A stretch of 7,462 bases of DNA from positions 1-7,462 of the forward strand of contig JAFPDR010000114.1 of assembly GCA_017389885.1 (NCBI GenBank), written 5' to 3'. Both the position numbers and the translations under genes were made by a program. The notes beneath the pieces are model-generated. The model was not told where the DNA came from and did not search any database. It was given only the letters and a program-made list of their open reading frames with translations. Shown here one piece after another: positions 1 to 5,725 of the stretch (position 1 is the stretch's first letter; each line of letters starts with the position of its first letter). This DNA is from Kiritimatiellia bacterium. Lineage in GTDB: Bacteria; Verrucomicrobiota; Kiritimatiellia; RFP12; UBA1067.

Positions 1-1
1 G

Positions 2-532
2 AAGAAGAAGACGTTCTACGGCTACTACGAATGCCGCGCGAAGTCGATGAAGGCGGCGGTGTGCAACGCGTTCTGGCTCTACGATCCGCTTTCGGACGAG
101 CCGAAGAAGAAGTACCGCCCCGGCGACTTCTCGGAGGAGATCGACATCTTCGAGATATTCGGCAAGGAGGGATCCAAGAAGTCCGATTGCGCGCGCGCTT
201 TCTACAACACGGTGCACCGACTTGGAACGCCATATCTCGAGGGGCGGGTGCTGGGGAGCGTGGAGAATCTTCCCGACAAGTCGAGCAGAAAAAAGGTCGA
301 CTTCGATTTTGCCGACGGCTACCACGAGTACGGATTCCTCTGGACGGAGAAGGAGATGAAGTGGTACGCGGACGGCGTCGAGATGTTCTCGCGCGCGAAC
401 GACCATTTCCACCGTCCGATGCACGTCACCTTCGACTGCGAGATCATGTACGGCTGGGTCGGCGAGCCGGACAAGGCCGATCTCCCGCAGACTTTCTCTG
501 TCCAGTATTTCCGCCACTGGAAGGCGCAGTGA
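2..532 (+). CDS. GH16 family glycoside hydrolase, C-terminal part (5' truncated)
   Basis: The frame is open from the window edge to TGA at 530-532, giving 176 visible residues; the signal peptide, if any, and roughly the first third of a usual GH16 catalytic domain lie upstream. Visible hallmarks are GYYECRAK (GH16 strand normally reading G-Y/F-x-E-x-R), the active-site motif EIDIFE encoded at 137-154 (nucleophile Glu 137-139, assisting Asp 143-145, acid/base Glu 152-154), and the late strands YHEYGFLW and WYADGVEMF. The ExDxxE spacing is the beta-bulge form known from laminarinases, agarases, carrageenases and porphyranases, rather than the ExDxE form of lichenases and xyloglucan transferases. 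The protein stops just after the last core strand (FSVQYFRHW), so no C-terminal carbohydrate-binding module follows. The likely role is extracellular or periplasmic endo-hydrolysis of a beta-linked, perhaps algal or host, galactan or glucan; the substrate cannot be told from this piece. The internal ATG at 47 is inside the conserved fold and is not the true start. Confidence 0.9.
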   Translation, partial: KKKTFYGYYECRAKSMKAAVCNAFWLYDPLSDEPKKKYRPGDFSEEIDIFEIFGKEGSKKSDCARAFYNTVHRLGTPYLEGRVLGSVENLPDKSSRKKVDFDFADGYHEYGFLWTEKEMKWYADGVEMFSRANDHFHRPMHVTFDCEIMYGWVGEPDKADLPQTFSVQYFRHWKAQ

Positions 533-541
533 CTCGGATTA

Positions 542-550
542 TGATATAAT
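542..550 (+). promoter_or_regulatory. Extended -10 promoter of the DRTGG/CBS-ATPase/NusG-like unit
   Basis: TGATATAAT matches the extended -10 consensus TGnTATAAT perfectly and stands out as an AT-rich island in GC-rich DNA. No recognisable -35 hexamer lies about 17 bp upstream, inside the end of the GH16 gene, which is expected for extended -10 promoters. The hexamer ends 9 bases before the ATG at 560, so a transcript starting 6-8 bases downstream would have almost no leader. The same 11-bp string recurs in front of mfd. Confidence 0.7.
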
Positions 551-559
551 ATTACCGAA

Positions 560-898
560 ATGAACATCAACGACATAGTGAAGACCCTTGACGGCACGCT
601 CGTCGCGGGTGGGGAATCCGACCGGACGGTCGGCACGGTGGTCGCTAACGACCTCATGAGCGACGTTCTGCTGAACGACGGCGAGGACATACTCCTGCTG
701 ACGTCACTTGCGTCCGACCAGGCGATCCGCACGGCGAACATCGTCGGCGCGATGTGCGTCGTAGTGCACAACGCCAAGCCCCTGCCGCAGACGATGTGCC
801 AGGTCGCGGACACGCTCGGCATCCCGCTCGTGAGCTCGCCGCTCTCCAAGTACGACAGCTGCGTGCGCATACACGACTTCCTCGCCAAGGAGGGCTGA
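560..898 (+). CDS. Stand-alone DRTGG-domain protein (regulatory)
   Basis: This 112-residue protein is one small alpha/beta domain. It carries the family signature as D21-R22-T23-V24-G25, then the stretch ANDLMSDVL (29-37), a strand-rich ILLLTSLASDQ segment, and the C-terminal GIPLVSSPLSKYDSC pattern. This arrangement resembles the short DRTGG proteins of Clostridia and Thermotogae that sit beside RsbW-like ATPases and [FeFe]-hydrogenase genes, and differs from the DRTGG domain fused in long Pta proteins. DRTGG domains are thought to bind ligands or mediate interactions; no enzymatic activity is established. The ATG at 560 was chosen because it opens directly on the domain and follows the -10 element closely; there is no Shine-Dalgarno, consistent with leaderless translation. 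Its stop overlaps the next gene's ATG by one base (TGATG), implying translational coupling and joint function with the CBS-ATPase. The ligand and partner are unknown. Confidence 0.88.
   Translation: MNINDIVKTLDGTLVAGGESDRTVGTVVANDLMSDVLLNDGEDILLLTSLASDQAIRTANIVGAMCVVVHNAKPLPQTMCQVADTLGIPLVSSPLSKYDSCVRIHDFLAKEG
887..893 (+). promoter_or_regulatory. Ribosome binding site for the CBS-ATPase gene
   Basis: AAGGAGG, a near-perfect Shine-Dalgarno, lies inside the last codons of the DRTGG gene, 4 bases before the ATG at 898. It decides the start of the CBS-ATPase: the same frame is open upstream to 754, but that extension would run inside the DRTGG gene. It also contrasts with the first gene of the unit, which has no such site. 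Confidence 0.75.
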
Positions 899-1974
899 TG
901 GAGTACCGTCCGACGATCCTCACCGGAGGGGAGAAGCGCAACGACGACCAGATCATGGCCGCCCACGAGCGCAAGCACGTGAAGCGCGTGTCGGGTCCGG
1001 GGTTGCCGGGCTCGGACGGGAAGGGCGAGCCCCTCGTCATCATGGAGCTCCTCCAGCGCCTTCGGGTGAAGGACGTCATGCGCGACCACGACATCATATC
1101 GGTCGTGAGGACCGACACGATGCACTTCGCGCAGAACCTGATGAAGCGCAACCACATCTCCGGCGTGCCGGTGGTTGAGGGCAAGCGCCTCTTCGGGATC
1201 GTCTCCATCAACGACATCATCCTCGCGCTCGAGGGCGGGTGGATCGGCGACCAGTGCCAGAAGCACATGGCGACGAACCTCGTCGTCCTCGAGGAGGACA
1301 TGCCGCTTGCCTTTGCGCTGAAGTACTTCGAGAACTACATCTTCGGACGCTTCCCCGTGCTCAACAAGGAGCGCGACCTGGTAGGGATCGTCTCGCAGCG
1401 CGACGTGACGCGCGTGCTCATGCGCGAGCTCACGAACGAGCTCGCGCGCCTCGAGGGCTCGCCCGCCGGGGAGCAGCCGCCGAATGCTGCGGCCGCCGGA
1501 CAGGATTCCGCGAAGAGCGAGCCGGTCCTGCCGTACTACTCTATGCGCCAGTTCGTCGTCGTGAGAAACGACCTCACGAACGCCGGCAAGGCCGCGAACG
1601 CCATCAAGAAGATGCTGAGCGACGCAGGCGTCGAGAAGAAGATCATACGGCGCATTGCCGTCGCCGCGTACGAGCTCGAGATCAACATCTGCATCCACTC
1701 CCTCGGCGGGTCGATGACCTTCATCCTCGACAGCCACAAGGCGACGGTCATCGCGAAGGACAAGGGTCCGGGGATCAAGGACGTCGAATGGGCTCTCCGC
1801 GACGGAACCTCCACCGCGAACGACTGGATTCGCTCCATGGGCTTCGGCGCCGGGATGGGCCTTTCCAACTCCAAGCGCGTCGCGGACTTCTTCGACATAA
1901 AGTCGACCGTTCCCACGGGCACGACCGTGCTCTGCGAGTTCAACCTCCCCGATCGCGCCCCGGCCGCGAAGTAG
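898..1974 (+). CDS. Tandem CBS domains fused to RsbW/RsbT-like HATPase
   Basis: The protein has 358 residues. After about 50 residues without recognised domain come two CBS domains, roughly 55-112 (VKDVM ... GIVSINDI) and 120-178 (HMATN ... GIVSQRDV). A Pro/Ala-rich linker (about 185-210) follows, then a Bergerat-fold ATPase (about 215-350). The ATP site looks intact: N-box with E259, N263 and H267, G1 box DKGPGI at 288-293, and G2 box GFGAGMGL at 315-322. No sensor-kinase dimerisation domain, phospho-acceptor His domain or membrane segment is present, so this is a soluble switch-kinase or anti-sigma-type protein, not a classical histidine kinase. CBS pairs typically bind AMP, ATP or other adenosyl ligands, so energy charge or a nucleotide could gate the ATPase (inference). 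No STAS anti-anti-sigma protein, PP2C phosphatase or sigma factor is encoded nearby; the coupled DRTGG protein upstream is the best candidate partner, and a NusG-like protein follows 13 bases after the stop. Confidence 0.93.
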   Translation: MEYRPTILTGGEKRNDDQIMAAHERKHVKRVSGPGLPGSDGKGEPLVIMELLQRLRVKDVMRDHDIISVVRTDTMHFAQNLMKRNHISGVPVVEGKRLFGIVSINDIILALEGGWIGDQCQKHMATNLVVLEEDMPLAFALKYFENYIFGRFPVLNKERDLVGIVSQRDVTRVLMRELTNELARLEGSPAGEQPPNAAAAGQDSAKSEPVLPYYSMRQFVVVRNDLTNAGKAANAIKKMLSDAGVEKKIIRRIAVAAYELEINICIHSLGGSMTFILDSHKATVIAKDKGPGIKDVEWALRDGTSTANDWIRSMGFGAGMGLSNSKRVADFFDIKSTVPTGTTVLCEFNLPDRAPAAK

Positions 1975-1987
1975 CGCATTGCGGCAG

Positions 1988-2506
1988 ATGGACGAGTTCG
2001 ACACGCCTTCGCCCGACGCGCGCATCTGGTACGTGCTGCACGTCAAGCCGCGCACCGAGAAGAAGGTCGCGTGGTACCTCGGGCGCTACAAGTGCTTCCA
2101 CCATCTGCCGGTAAGGATCGTAGTACACAAGGTGCAGCGCCGCAAGGTGAGGAGGGAGCTTCCGCTCTTCCCGGGATACGTCTTCGCGCGTATGAACGCC
2201 GACCAGCGGCGCGAGATGCTCCAGACGAACCTCCTCGTGAGGACGATCCCGATTCCGCGCCCACGCGAGACGATACACGAGCTGCGGCAGCTGCGCCGCG
2301 GCGCCTCCACGCAGGCGGAGATGCGCGTCCTCTCGACGACGTTCCACGAAGGAGAGAAGGTGCGCGTGAAGACGGGACCGATGCGCGGCATGGAGGGATA
2401 CGTCAAGCGCGACGGCGCAGGGCGCACGGTCATCTACCTGAACGTCGAGATTCTCGGACGCTCCGTCCAGATCGAGATACAGCCGTGTGACGTCGAGAAG
2501 ATCTAG
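1988..2506 (+). CDS. NusG-family transcription antiterminator (RfaH/UpxY/LoaP-like paralog)
   Basis: This 172-residue protein has an NGN domain (about 13-100) with WYVLHVKPRTEKKVA at 14-28 and the hallmark LPLFPGYVFARM at 58-69. A C-terminal KOW domain follows (about 119-172), with EGEKVRVKTGPMRGMEGYVKR at its start (121-141). NGN domains bind the beta' clamp helices of RNA polymerase and promote processive elongation; KOW domains contact ribosome or other factors. The housekeeping nusG normally lies between secE and rplK, which are absent here, so this is more likely a specialised paralog. Such paralogs usually head the long operon they control, but here the gene is last in its unit and faces mfd head-on, so its targets must be elsewhere or include its own unit. 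ATG at 1988 is preferred; an in-frame TTG at 1979 would add three residues, and neither has a clear ribosome binding site. Translational coupling to the upstream stop 13 bases away is plausible. Confidence 0.9.
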   Translation: MDEFDTPSPDARIWYVLHVKPRTEKKVAWYLGRYKCFHHLPVRIVVHKVQRRKVRRELPLFPGYVFARMNADQRREMLQTNLLVRTIPIPRPRETIHELRQLRRGASTQAEMRVLSTTFHEGEKVRVKTGPMRGMEGYVKRDGAGRTVIYLNVEILGRSVQIEIQPCDVEKI

Positions 2507-5500
2507 TCCTTCGACACTGCGGACATCAGCTCCCGTATCCTGCGGTCGGCGGTCTTTCCCTTCAGGTCCCTCACGAACGCGATGTCTCGCTCTCCGACCC
2601 GGTAGAACACGGCTCGGTCTCCGCGGACGTTTATGTTGCATATCCGCGCCGCGGCGCATCTGACGCGGAGTCGCGCGAGCGAGACGAGGCGCTTCGCCGC
2701 GGAGGGGAGCGGACCGAACCTGTCCTCAAGCTCCTCCGCGAGAGCGGCTACGACGCGCTCGTCCGTCGCCTCCGCGAGGCGCTTGAGGAAGCTCATGCGC
2801 TGCGCGTCCTCCTCGACGTACTCGTACGGAAGCGCCGCGGAGCTGCCGTCGTCCGAGTCGGACGGAGACGGGTCGATGAAGTCTAGGTTCAGCTTGACCT
2901 CTACGATTTCGCGAACCTTCTCTCCCTTCATCATCGCGACGGTTCGCTGGAGGAGCTGGCAGTAGAGTCCGAAGCCGACTGCGGCGATGTGCCCCGACTG
3001 CTGCGAGCCGAGGAGGTTCCCCGCGCCGCGCAGCTCGAGGTCGCGCACCGCGAGGTTGAAGCCCGAGCCGAGTCCGCCGTGCCGCTTCAGCGCGGCGAGG
3101 CGCTCGCGCGCGTCGGAATCGACGAGCCCCTCGTGCGGAAGGAGGAAGTACGCGTGGCCTTCGCGCGCGGAGCGTCCGACGCGGCCCCTGAGCTGGTAGA
3201 GGTCCGCAAGCCCGAACATCTCCGCGTGGTCTACGAGTATCGTGTTCGCGCGCGGGATGTCGATTCCCGACTCCACGATCGTCGTGGAGAGGAGTATGTC
3301 GAACTTCCCGCTCTCGAAGTCGCGCATCTTGCGCGCGAGCGTCTTCGCGTCCATCTGTCCGTGCGCCACGACGATGCGCGCGCCCGGGCATATCTGCGCG
3401 AGGTACTTCTCGGTCTTGCCGATCGTCGTCACGCGGTTGTGGAGGAAGAAGACCTGTCCGCCGCGCGCGAGCTCCGCCTCGACCGCGGCGCGTATCACCT
3501 CCGGGGAGTCGCGCACGATCTTTGTGTCGACTGCAACGCGCTCGCGCGGAGGCGTGCGCAGGAGCGAGAGGTCGCGCGCGCCGGTCATGGAGAGGTAGAG
3601 CGTGCGCGGAATCGGCGTCGCGGAAAGCGTCAGCACGTCCGCAGTCGCCCTGAGGTGCTTGAGGAACTCCTTGTGCCTCACGCCGAAGCGCTGCTCCTCG
3701 TCGATGATGATGAGCCCGAGGTCGCGGAACGCGATCTTCGACGAAAGGATCGCATGCGTTCCGATGACGATGTCGCACGCGCCGGTGGCGATGCGGCGGA
3801 ACGTGCCCGTGTGCGTGGCGGCGGACTGGAAGCGCGACACGGACTCTATCCTTATCGGCGTTCCGTCGAAGCGGGATGTGAACGTCTCGAAGTGCTGCTC
3901 GGCGAGGACTGTCGTCGGTGCGAGCACCGCGGTCTGCTTCCCGTTCATCGCCGCGATGTACGCCGCGCGCATCGCGACCTCCGTCTTGCCGTAGCCCGCG
4001 TCGCCGCAGATGAGGCGGTCCATCGGCTTGCGCGCGGCGAGGTCCTTCTTTATCGCCGCGATCGCCGCGGCCTGGTCAGGAGTCTCCTCGTAGGGGAACG
4101 CAGCCTCGAAGGCGTCGATCCCCTCGCACTCCACGTCGTACGCGAACCCCGGCACGAGCTCCCGCCGCGCCTGCGTCTCGAGAAGGGCCGCGGCGAGGTC
4201 CGACACCGCCTTCTGCGCGTCCGCCTTGTCCTTCGCCCAGCGCTTTCCGTCGAGCCTGTGCAGCCTCACGGCCTCGCCCTTGACGCCGACGTAGCGCGAG
4301 AGGAGGTGCGCGTGCGTCGCCGGGACGTGCAGCTTCGCGCCGTCCGCGTACTCGATGGTGAAGACCTCGCAGCGCTTGCCGTTCGTCAGTATCTCGGACG
4401 AGCCGATGAACCTTCCGACGCCGTAGTCGACGTGCACTACGTACTCGTTCGGCTCCAGCTCGTCGAAGTCGTTTATGCGCGCGCCCTGCGCGGACGCGGC
4501 GGATCTGCCGCGCACGCGCGACTTGCGCTTCGCGAAGACGCGGTCGGACTTCGTGACGACGACGAGTCCGTCTATCTCGAAGCCGCCGGACAGGTCGTCC
4601 ATTCGCACTATCGCGTCGCCGCGCCGCTCCGCCGCGGCGAGGTGCTGGTCGAGGCGTCTGCGCGCGGCGTCGAAGAGCTCCGGATGGTGCGCCTCGTCCG
4701 CTCCGAGTTCCGCGAAGCCCGGAAGCGGCGACGTCTGGAAGGCGTATGTCGGCACGCCCCGCGGCGCGGGGTCTCCGGTGTAGACGAAGGTGGAGGGCGC
4801 GCCGTCCGCGCCGTCCGAGATCGCCGCGAGGCTGTATTCGTTGTGCTCAAGCGCAAGGACGGTCGAGCCGTGCGGCAGCAGGTCGAGAAGGGTCGTCCTG
4901 CGCTGAGAGGGGCCGTCTTCGGGAGCGGTGCGCTCCTCCGCCGGAAGAAGCGTGGCGGACTCTATCCGCTCGATGGAGCGCTGCGTCGCCGCCTCGAAGC
5001 GCCGCAGGCTTTCGAGGTCGTCGCCGAAGAACTCCGCGCGGACGGGGAACTCCTCGCCCGGACTCCACGCGTCGACGATTCCGCCGCGGATCGAATAGTC
5101 CCCCGGCTTCTCAACCGTCGGCACGCGGCCGTAGCCCATCTCGGCGAGCTTCGCGCACACGTCGACGAAGCGCACCTTGTCCGACCCGAGCGAAAGCGCG
5201 GGGACGGACCCTTTCGGAACTGGCGTGGAGAGCGCAGGGAACGACGCCACGACGACGCAGGGATACGGCGAGAGGCTCCATGCCTTGATGGCCGAGACAG
5301 TCTTCAGCCGCACGCCGAGCGCGTTCCTGTCTCCGTCGAGAAGGGGCGGGAACTCGAGTATGCGCACGGGGAGTGGAGCCTTGCGCTTCGCTCCGGGCGA
5401 GGGGTTCGCCGCGAGGATGCCCAGGTCGTCCGCGAGCCGGTCCGCGTCGGGAAGCCCTGGCGTTACCGCGAGGACGAATTTCGAGTCGCCCGCGAGCGCG

Positions 5501-5613
5501 AGCGCGAGGAACGCGTCCGCGGAGCCCGTAAGGGACGAAACGGCCACGGCCCCGCCGTTTTTCAGGGCGGGTGGCGCAAAGCGCGATGCGAAAAGCTCAA
5601 TCGCGGATTTCAT
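2503..5613 (-). CDS. mfd: Transcription-repair coupling factor Mfd
   Basis: Mfd is a DNA translocase that pushes stalled RNA polymerase off damaged DNA and recruits UvrA. The 1036-residue product shows the whole family order. The UvrB-like N-terminal region includes GDYSIRGGIVDAWSPG (171-186) and EFFGDDLESLRRF (194-206). The RNA-polymerase-interacting domain has YVVHVDYGVGRFIG (391-404). The RecG-like motor has Walker A GDAGYGKT (537-544), Walker B DEEQ (638-641), ATPIPRT (665-671), TTIVESGIDIPRAN (777-790) and motif VI QLRGRVGR (807-814). The translocation segment has RDLELRGAGNLLG (857-869), and the D7 UvrA-mask domain spans about 925-1036. All motor residues look intact. It is about 110 residues shorter than E. 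coli Mfd (1148), apparently by trimming in the region between the UvrB-like part and the polymerase-binding domain. The ATG at 5613 follows GAGGA directly, and its -10 element is only 12 bases upstream. The gene is monocistronic here, and its stop overlaps that of the NusG-like gene. Confidence 0.99.
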   Translation of the reverse strand: MKSAIELFASRFAPPALKNGGAVAVSSLTGSADAFLALALAGDSKFVLAVTPGLPDADRLADDLGILAANPSPGAKRKAPLPVRILEFPPLLDGDRNALGVRLKTVSAIKAWSLSPYPCVVVASFPALSTPVPKGSVPALSLGSDKVRFVDVCAKLAEMGYGRVPTVEKPGDYSIRGGIVDAWSPGEEFPVRAEFFGDDLESLRRFEAATQRSIERIESATLLPAEERTAPEDGPSQRRTTLLDLLPHGSTVLALEHNEYSLAAISDGADGAPSTFVYTGDPAPRGVPTYAFQTSPLPGFAELGADEAHHPELFDAARRRLDQHLAAAERRGDAIVRMDDLSGGFEIDGLVVVTKSDRVFAKRKSRVRGRSAASAQGARINDFDELEPNEYVVHVDYGVGRFIGSSEILTNGKRCEVFTIEYADGAKLHVPATHAHLLSRYVGVKGEAVRLHRLDGKRWAKDKADAQKAVSDLAAALLETQARRELVPGFAYDVECEGIDAFEAAFPYEETPDQAAAIAAIKKDLAARKPMDRLICGDAGYGKTEVAMRAAYIAAMNGKQTAVLAPTTVLAEQHFETFTSRFDGTPIRIESVSRFQSAATHTGTFRRIATGACDIVIGTHAILSSKIAFRDLGLIIIDEEQRFGVRHKEFLKHLRATADVLTLSATPIPRTLYLSMTGARDLSLLRTPPRERVAVDTKIVRDSPEVIRAAVEAELARGGQVFFLHNRVTTIGKTEKYLAQICPGARIVVAHGQMDAKTLARKMRDFESGKFDILLSTTIVESGIDIPRANTILVDHAEMFGLADLYQLRGRVGRSAREGHAYFLLPHEGLVDSDARERLAALKRHGGLGSGFNLAVRDLELRGAGNLLGSQQSGHIAAVGFGLYCQLLQRTVAMMKGEKVREIVEVKLNLDFIDPSPSDSDDGSSAALPYEYVEEDAQRMSFLKRLAEATDERVVAALAEELEDRFGPLPSAAKRLVSLARLRVRCAAARICNINVRGDRAVFYRVGERDIAFVRDLKGKTADRRIRELMSAVSKD

Positions 5614-5625
5614 TCCTCGCCGCCT

Positions 5626-5634
5626 ATTATATCA
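5626..5634 (-). promoter_or_regulatory. Extended -10 promoter of mfd
   Basis: Read on the minus strand this is TGATATAAT, a perfect extended -10 element within ATGATATAATA, identical over 11 bases to the promoter at 541-551. It ends 12 bases before the mfd ATG, so the predicted leader is only about 5-6 bases and the GAGGA next to the start would lie at the very 5' end of the mRNA. No good -35 box is visible. Confidence 0.7.
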
Positions 5635-5643
5635 TATTCGACA

Positions 5644-5656
5644 TTGTTTGCGACAA
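5644..5656. promoter_or_regulatory. Possible operator dyad between divergent promoters
   Basis: TTGT-N5-ACAA forms a small perfect-arm dyad centred at 5650, between the mfd -10 (5626-5631) and the -10 of the rightward gene (5675-5680), where the two -35 regions overlap. A direct repeat CGACA (5639-5643 and 5651-5655, 12 bases apart) partly overlaps it. Arms of only 4 bases can arise by chance, and no known regulator motif is matched with confidence. Confidence 0.22.
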
Positions 5657-5671
5657 GGCGGGCGGCAAATA

Positions 5672-5680
5672 TGGTATAAT
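5672..5680 (+). promoter_or_regulatory. Extended -10 promoter of the activase/dehydratase fusion gene
   Basis: TGGTATAAT fits TGnTATAAT and lies in ATGGTATAATA, one base different from the other two promoters in this window. The ATG at 5726 is 45 bases further on, so this transcript, unlike the other two, would carry a leader of roughly 38 bases. A weak TTGCGA at 5648-5653 is too far upstream (21 bases) to be a good -35. Confidence 0.7.
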
Positions 5681-5684
5681 ATCT

Positions 5685-5700
5685 ACTTCATCGCCGAAGT
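5685..5700 (+). other. Small hairpin at the 5' end of the leader
   Basis: ACTTC-ATCGCC-GAAGT can form a 5-bp stem with a 6-base loop, almost exactly where the transcript from the 5672-5680 promoter should begin. A 5'-terminal hairpin could protect the mRNA. The stem is short and no larger riboswitch-like fold is evident in the remaining 25 bases before the start codon, so chance is a serious alternative. Confidence 0.25.
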
Positions 5701-5716
5701 TTGGAGATTTTCAGGC

Positions 5717-5722
5717 AAGGGA
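5717..5722 (+). promoter_or_regulatory. Ribosome binding site for the activase/dehydratase gene
   Basis: AAGGGA sits 3 bases before the ATG at 5726 (its AAGG core 5 bases before). It supports this start, which also places the phosphate-binding motif at the usual distance from the N-terminus. Confidence 0.55.
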
Positions 5723-5725
5723 ACA

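Noticed and set aside
754..897. Upstream extension of the CBS-ATPase frame (48 more residues)
   Set aside because: It would start inside the DRTGG gene; the ATG at 898 has AAGGAGG four bases upstream and overlaps the DRTGG stop by one base, the usual sign of coupling.
898..1974. Classical two-component histidine kinase
   Set aside because: The ATPase fold is present but there is no His-containing dimerisation domain, no membrane segment and no response regulator nearby; the N-box pattern fits the RsbW/RsbT type better.
319..2055. A 578-codon minus-strand open frame across the GH16, DRTGG and CBS-ATPase genes
   Set aside because: It crosses several genes with clear protein homology on the plus strand and yields an Arg/His/Val/Asp-rich sequence without recognisable fold; it is a shadow of codon bias.
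2490..2516. Bidirectional intrinsic terminator at the convergent stop codons
   Set aside because: The inverted repeat has only 5-6 pairs around a 12-14 base loop and no T-run on either side.
2989..5679. An 896-codon open frame on the plus strand, antisense to mfd
   Set aside because: It lies almost entirely over mfd, has a low-complexity Arg/Glu/Val/Ala-rich translation typical of a GC-rich antisense frame, shows no domain, and has no promoter or ribosome binding site at its start. The mfd frame accounts for the whole stretch.
5681..5725. Riboswitch or attenuator in the leader of the activase/dehydratase gene
   Set aside because: About 45 bases are available, with one 5-bp hairpin and no competing stem or T-run; too little structure to support a riboswitch call.
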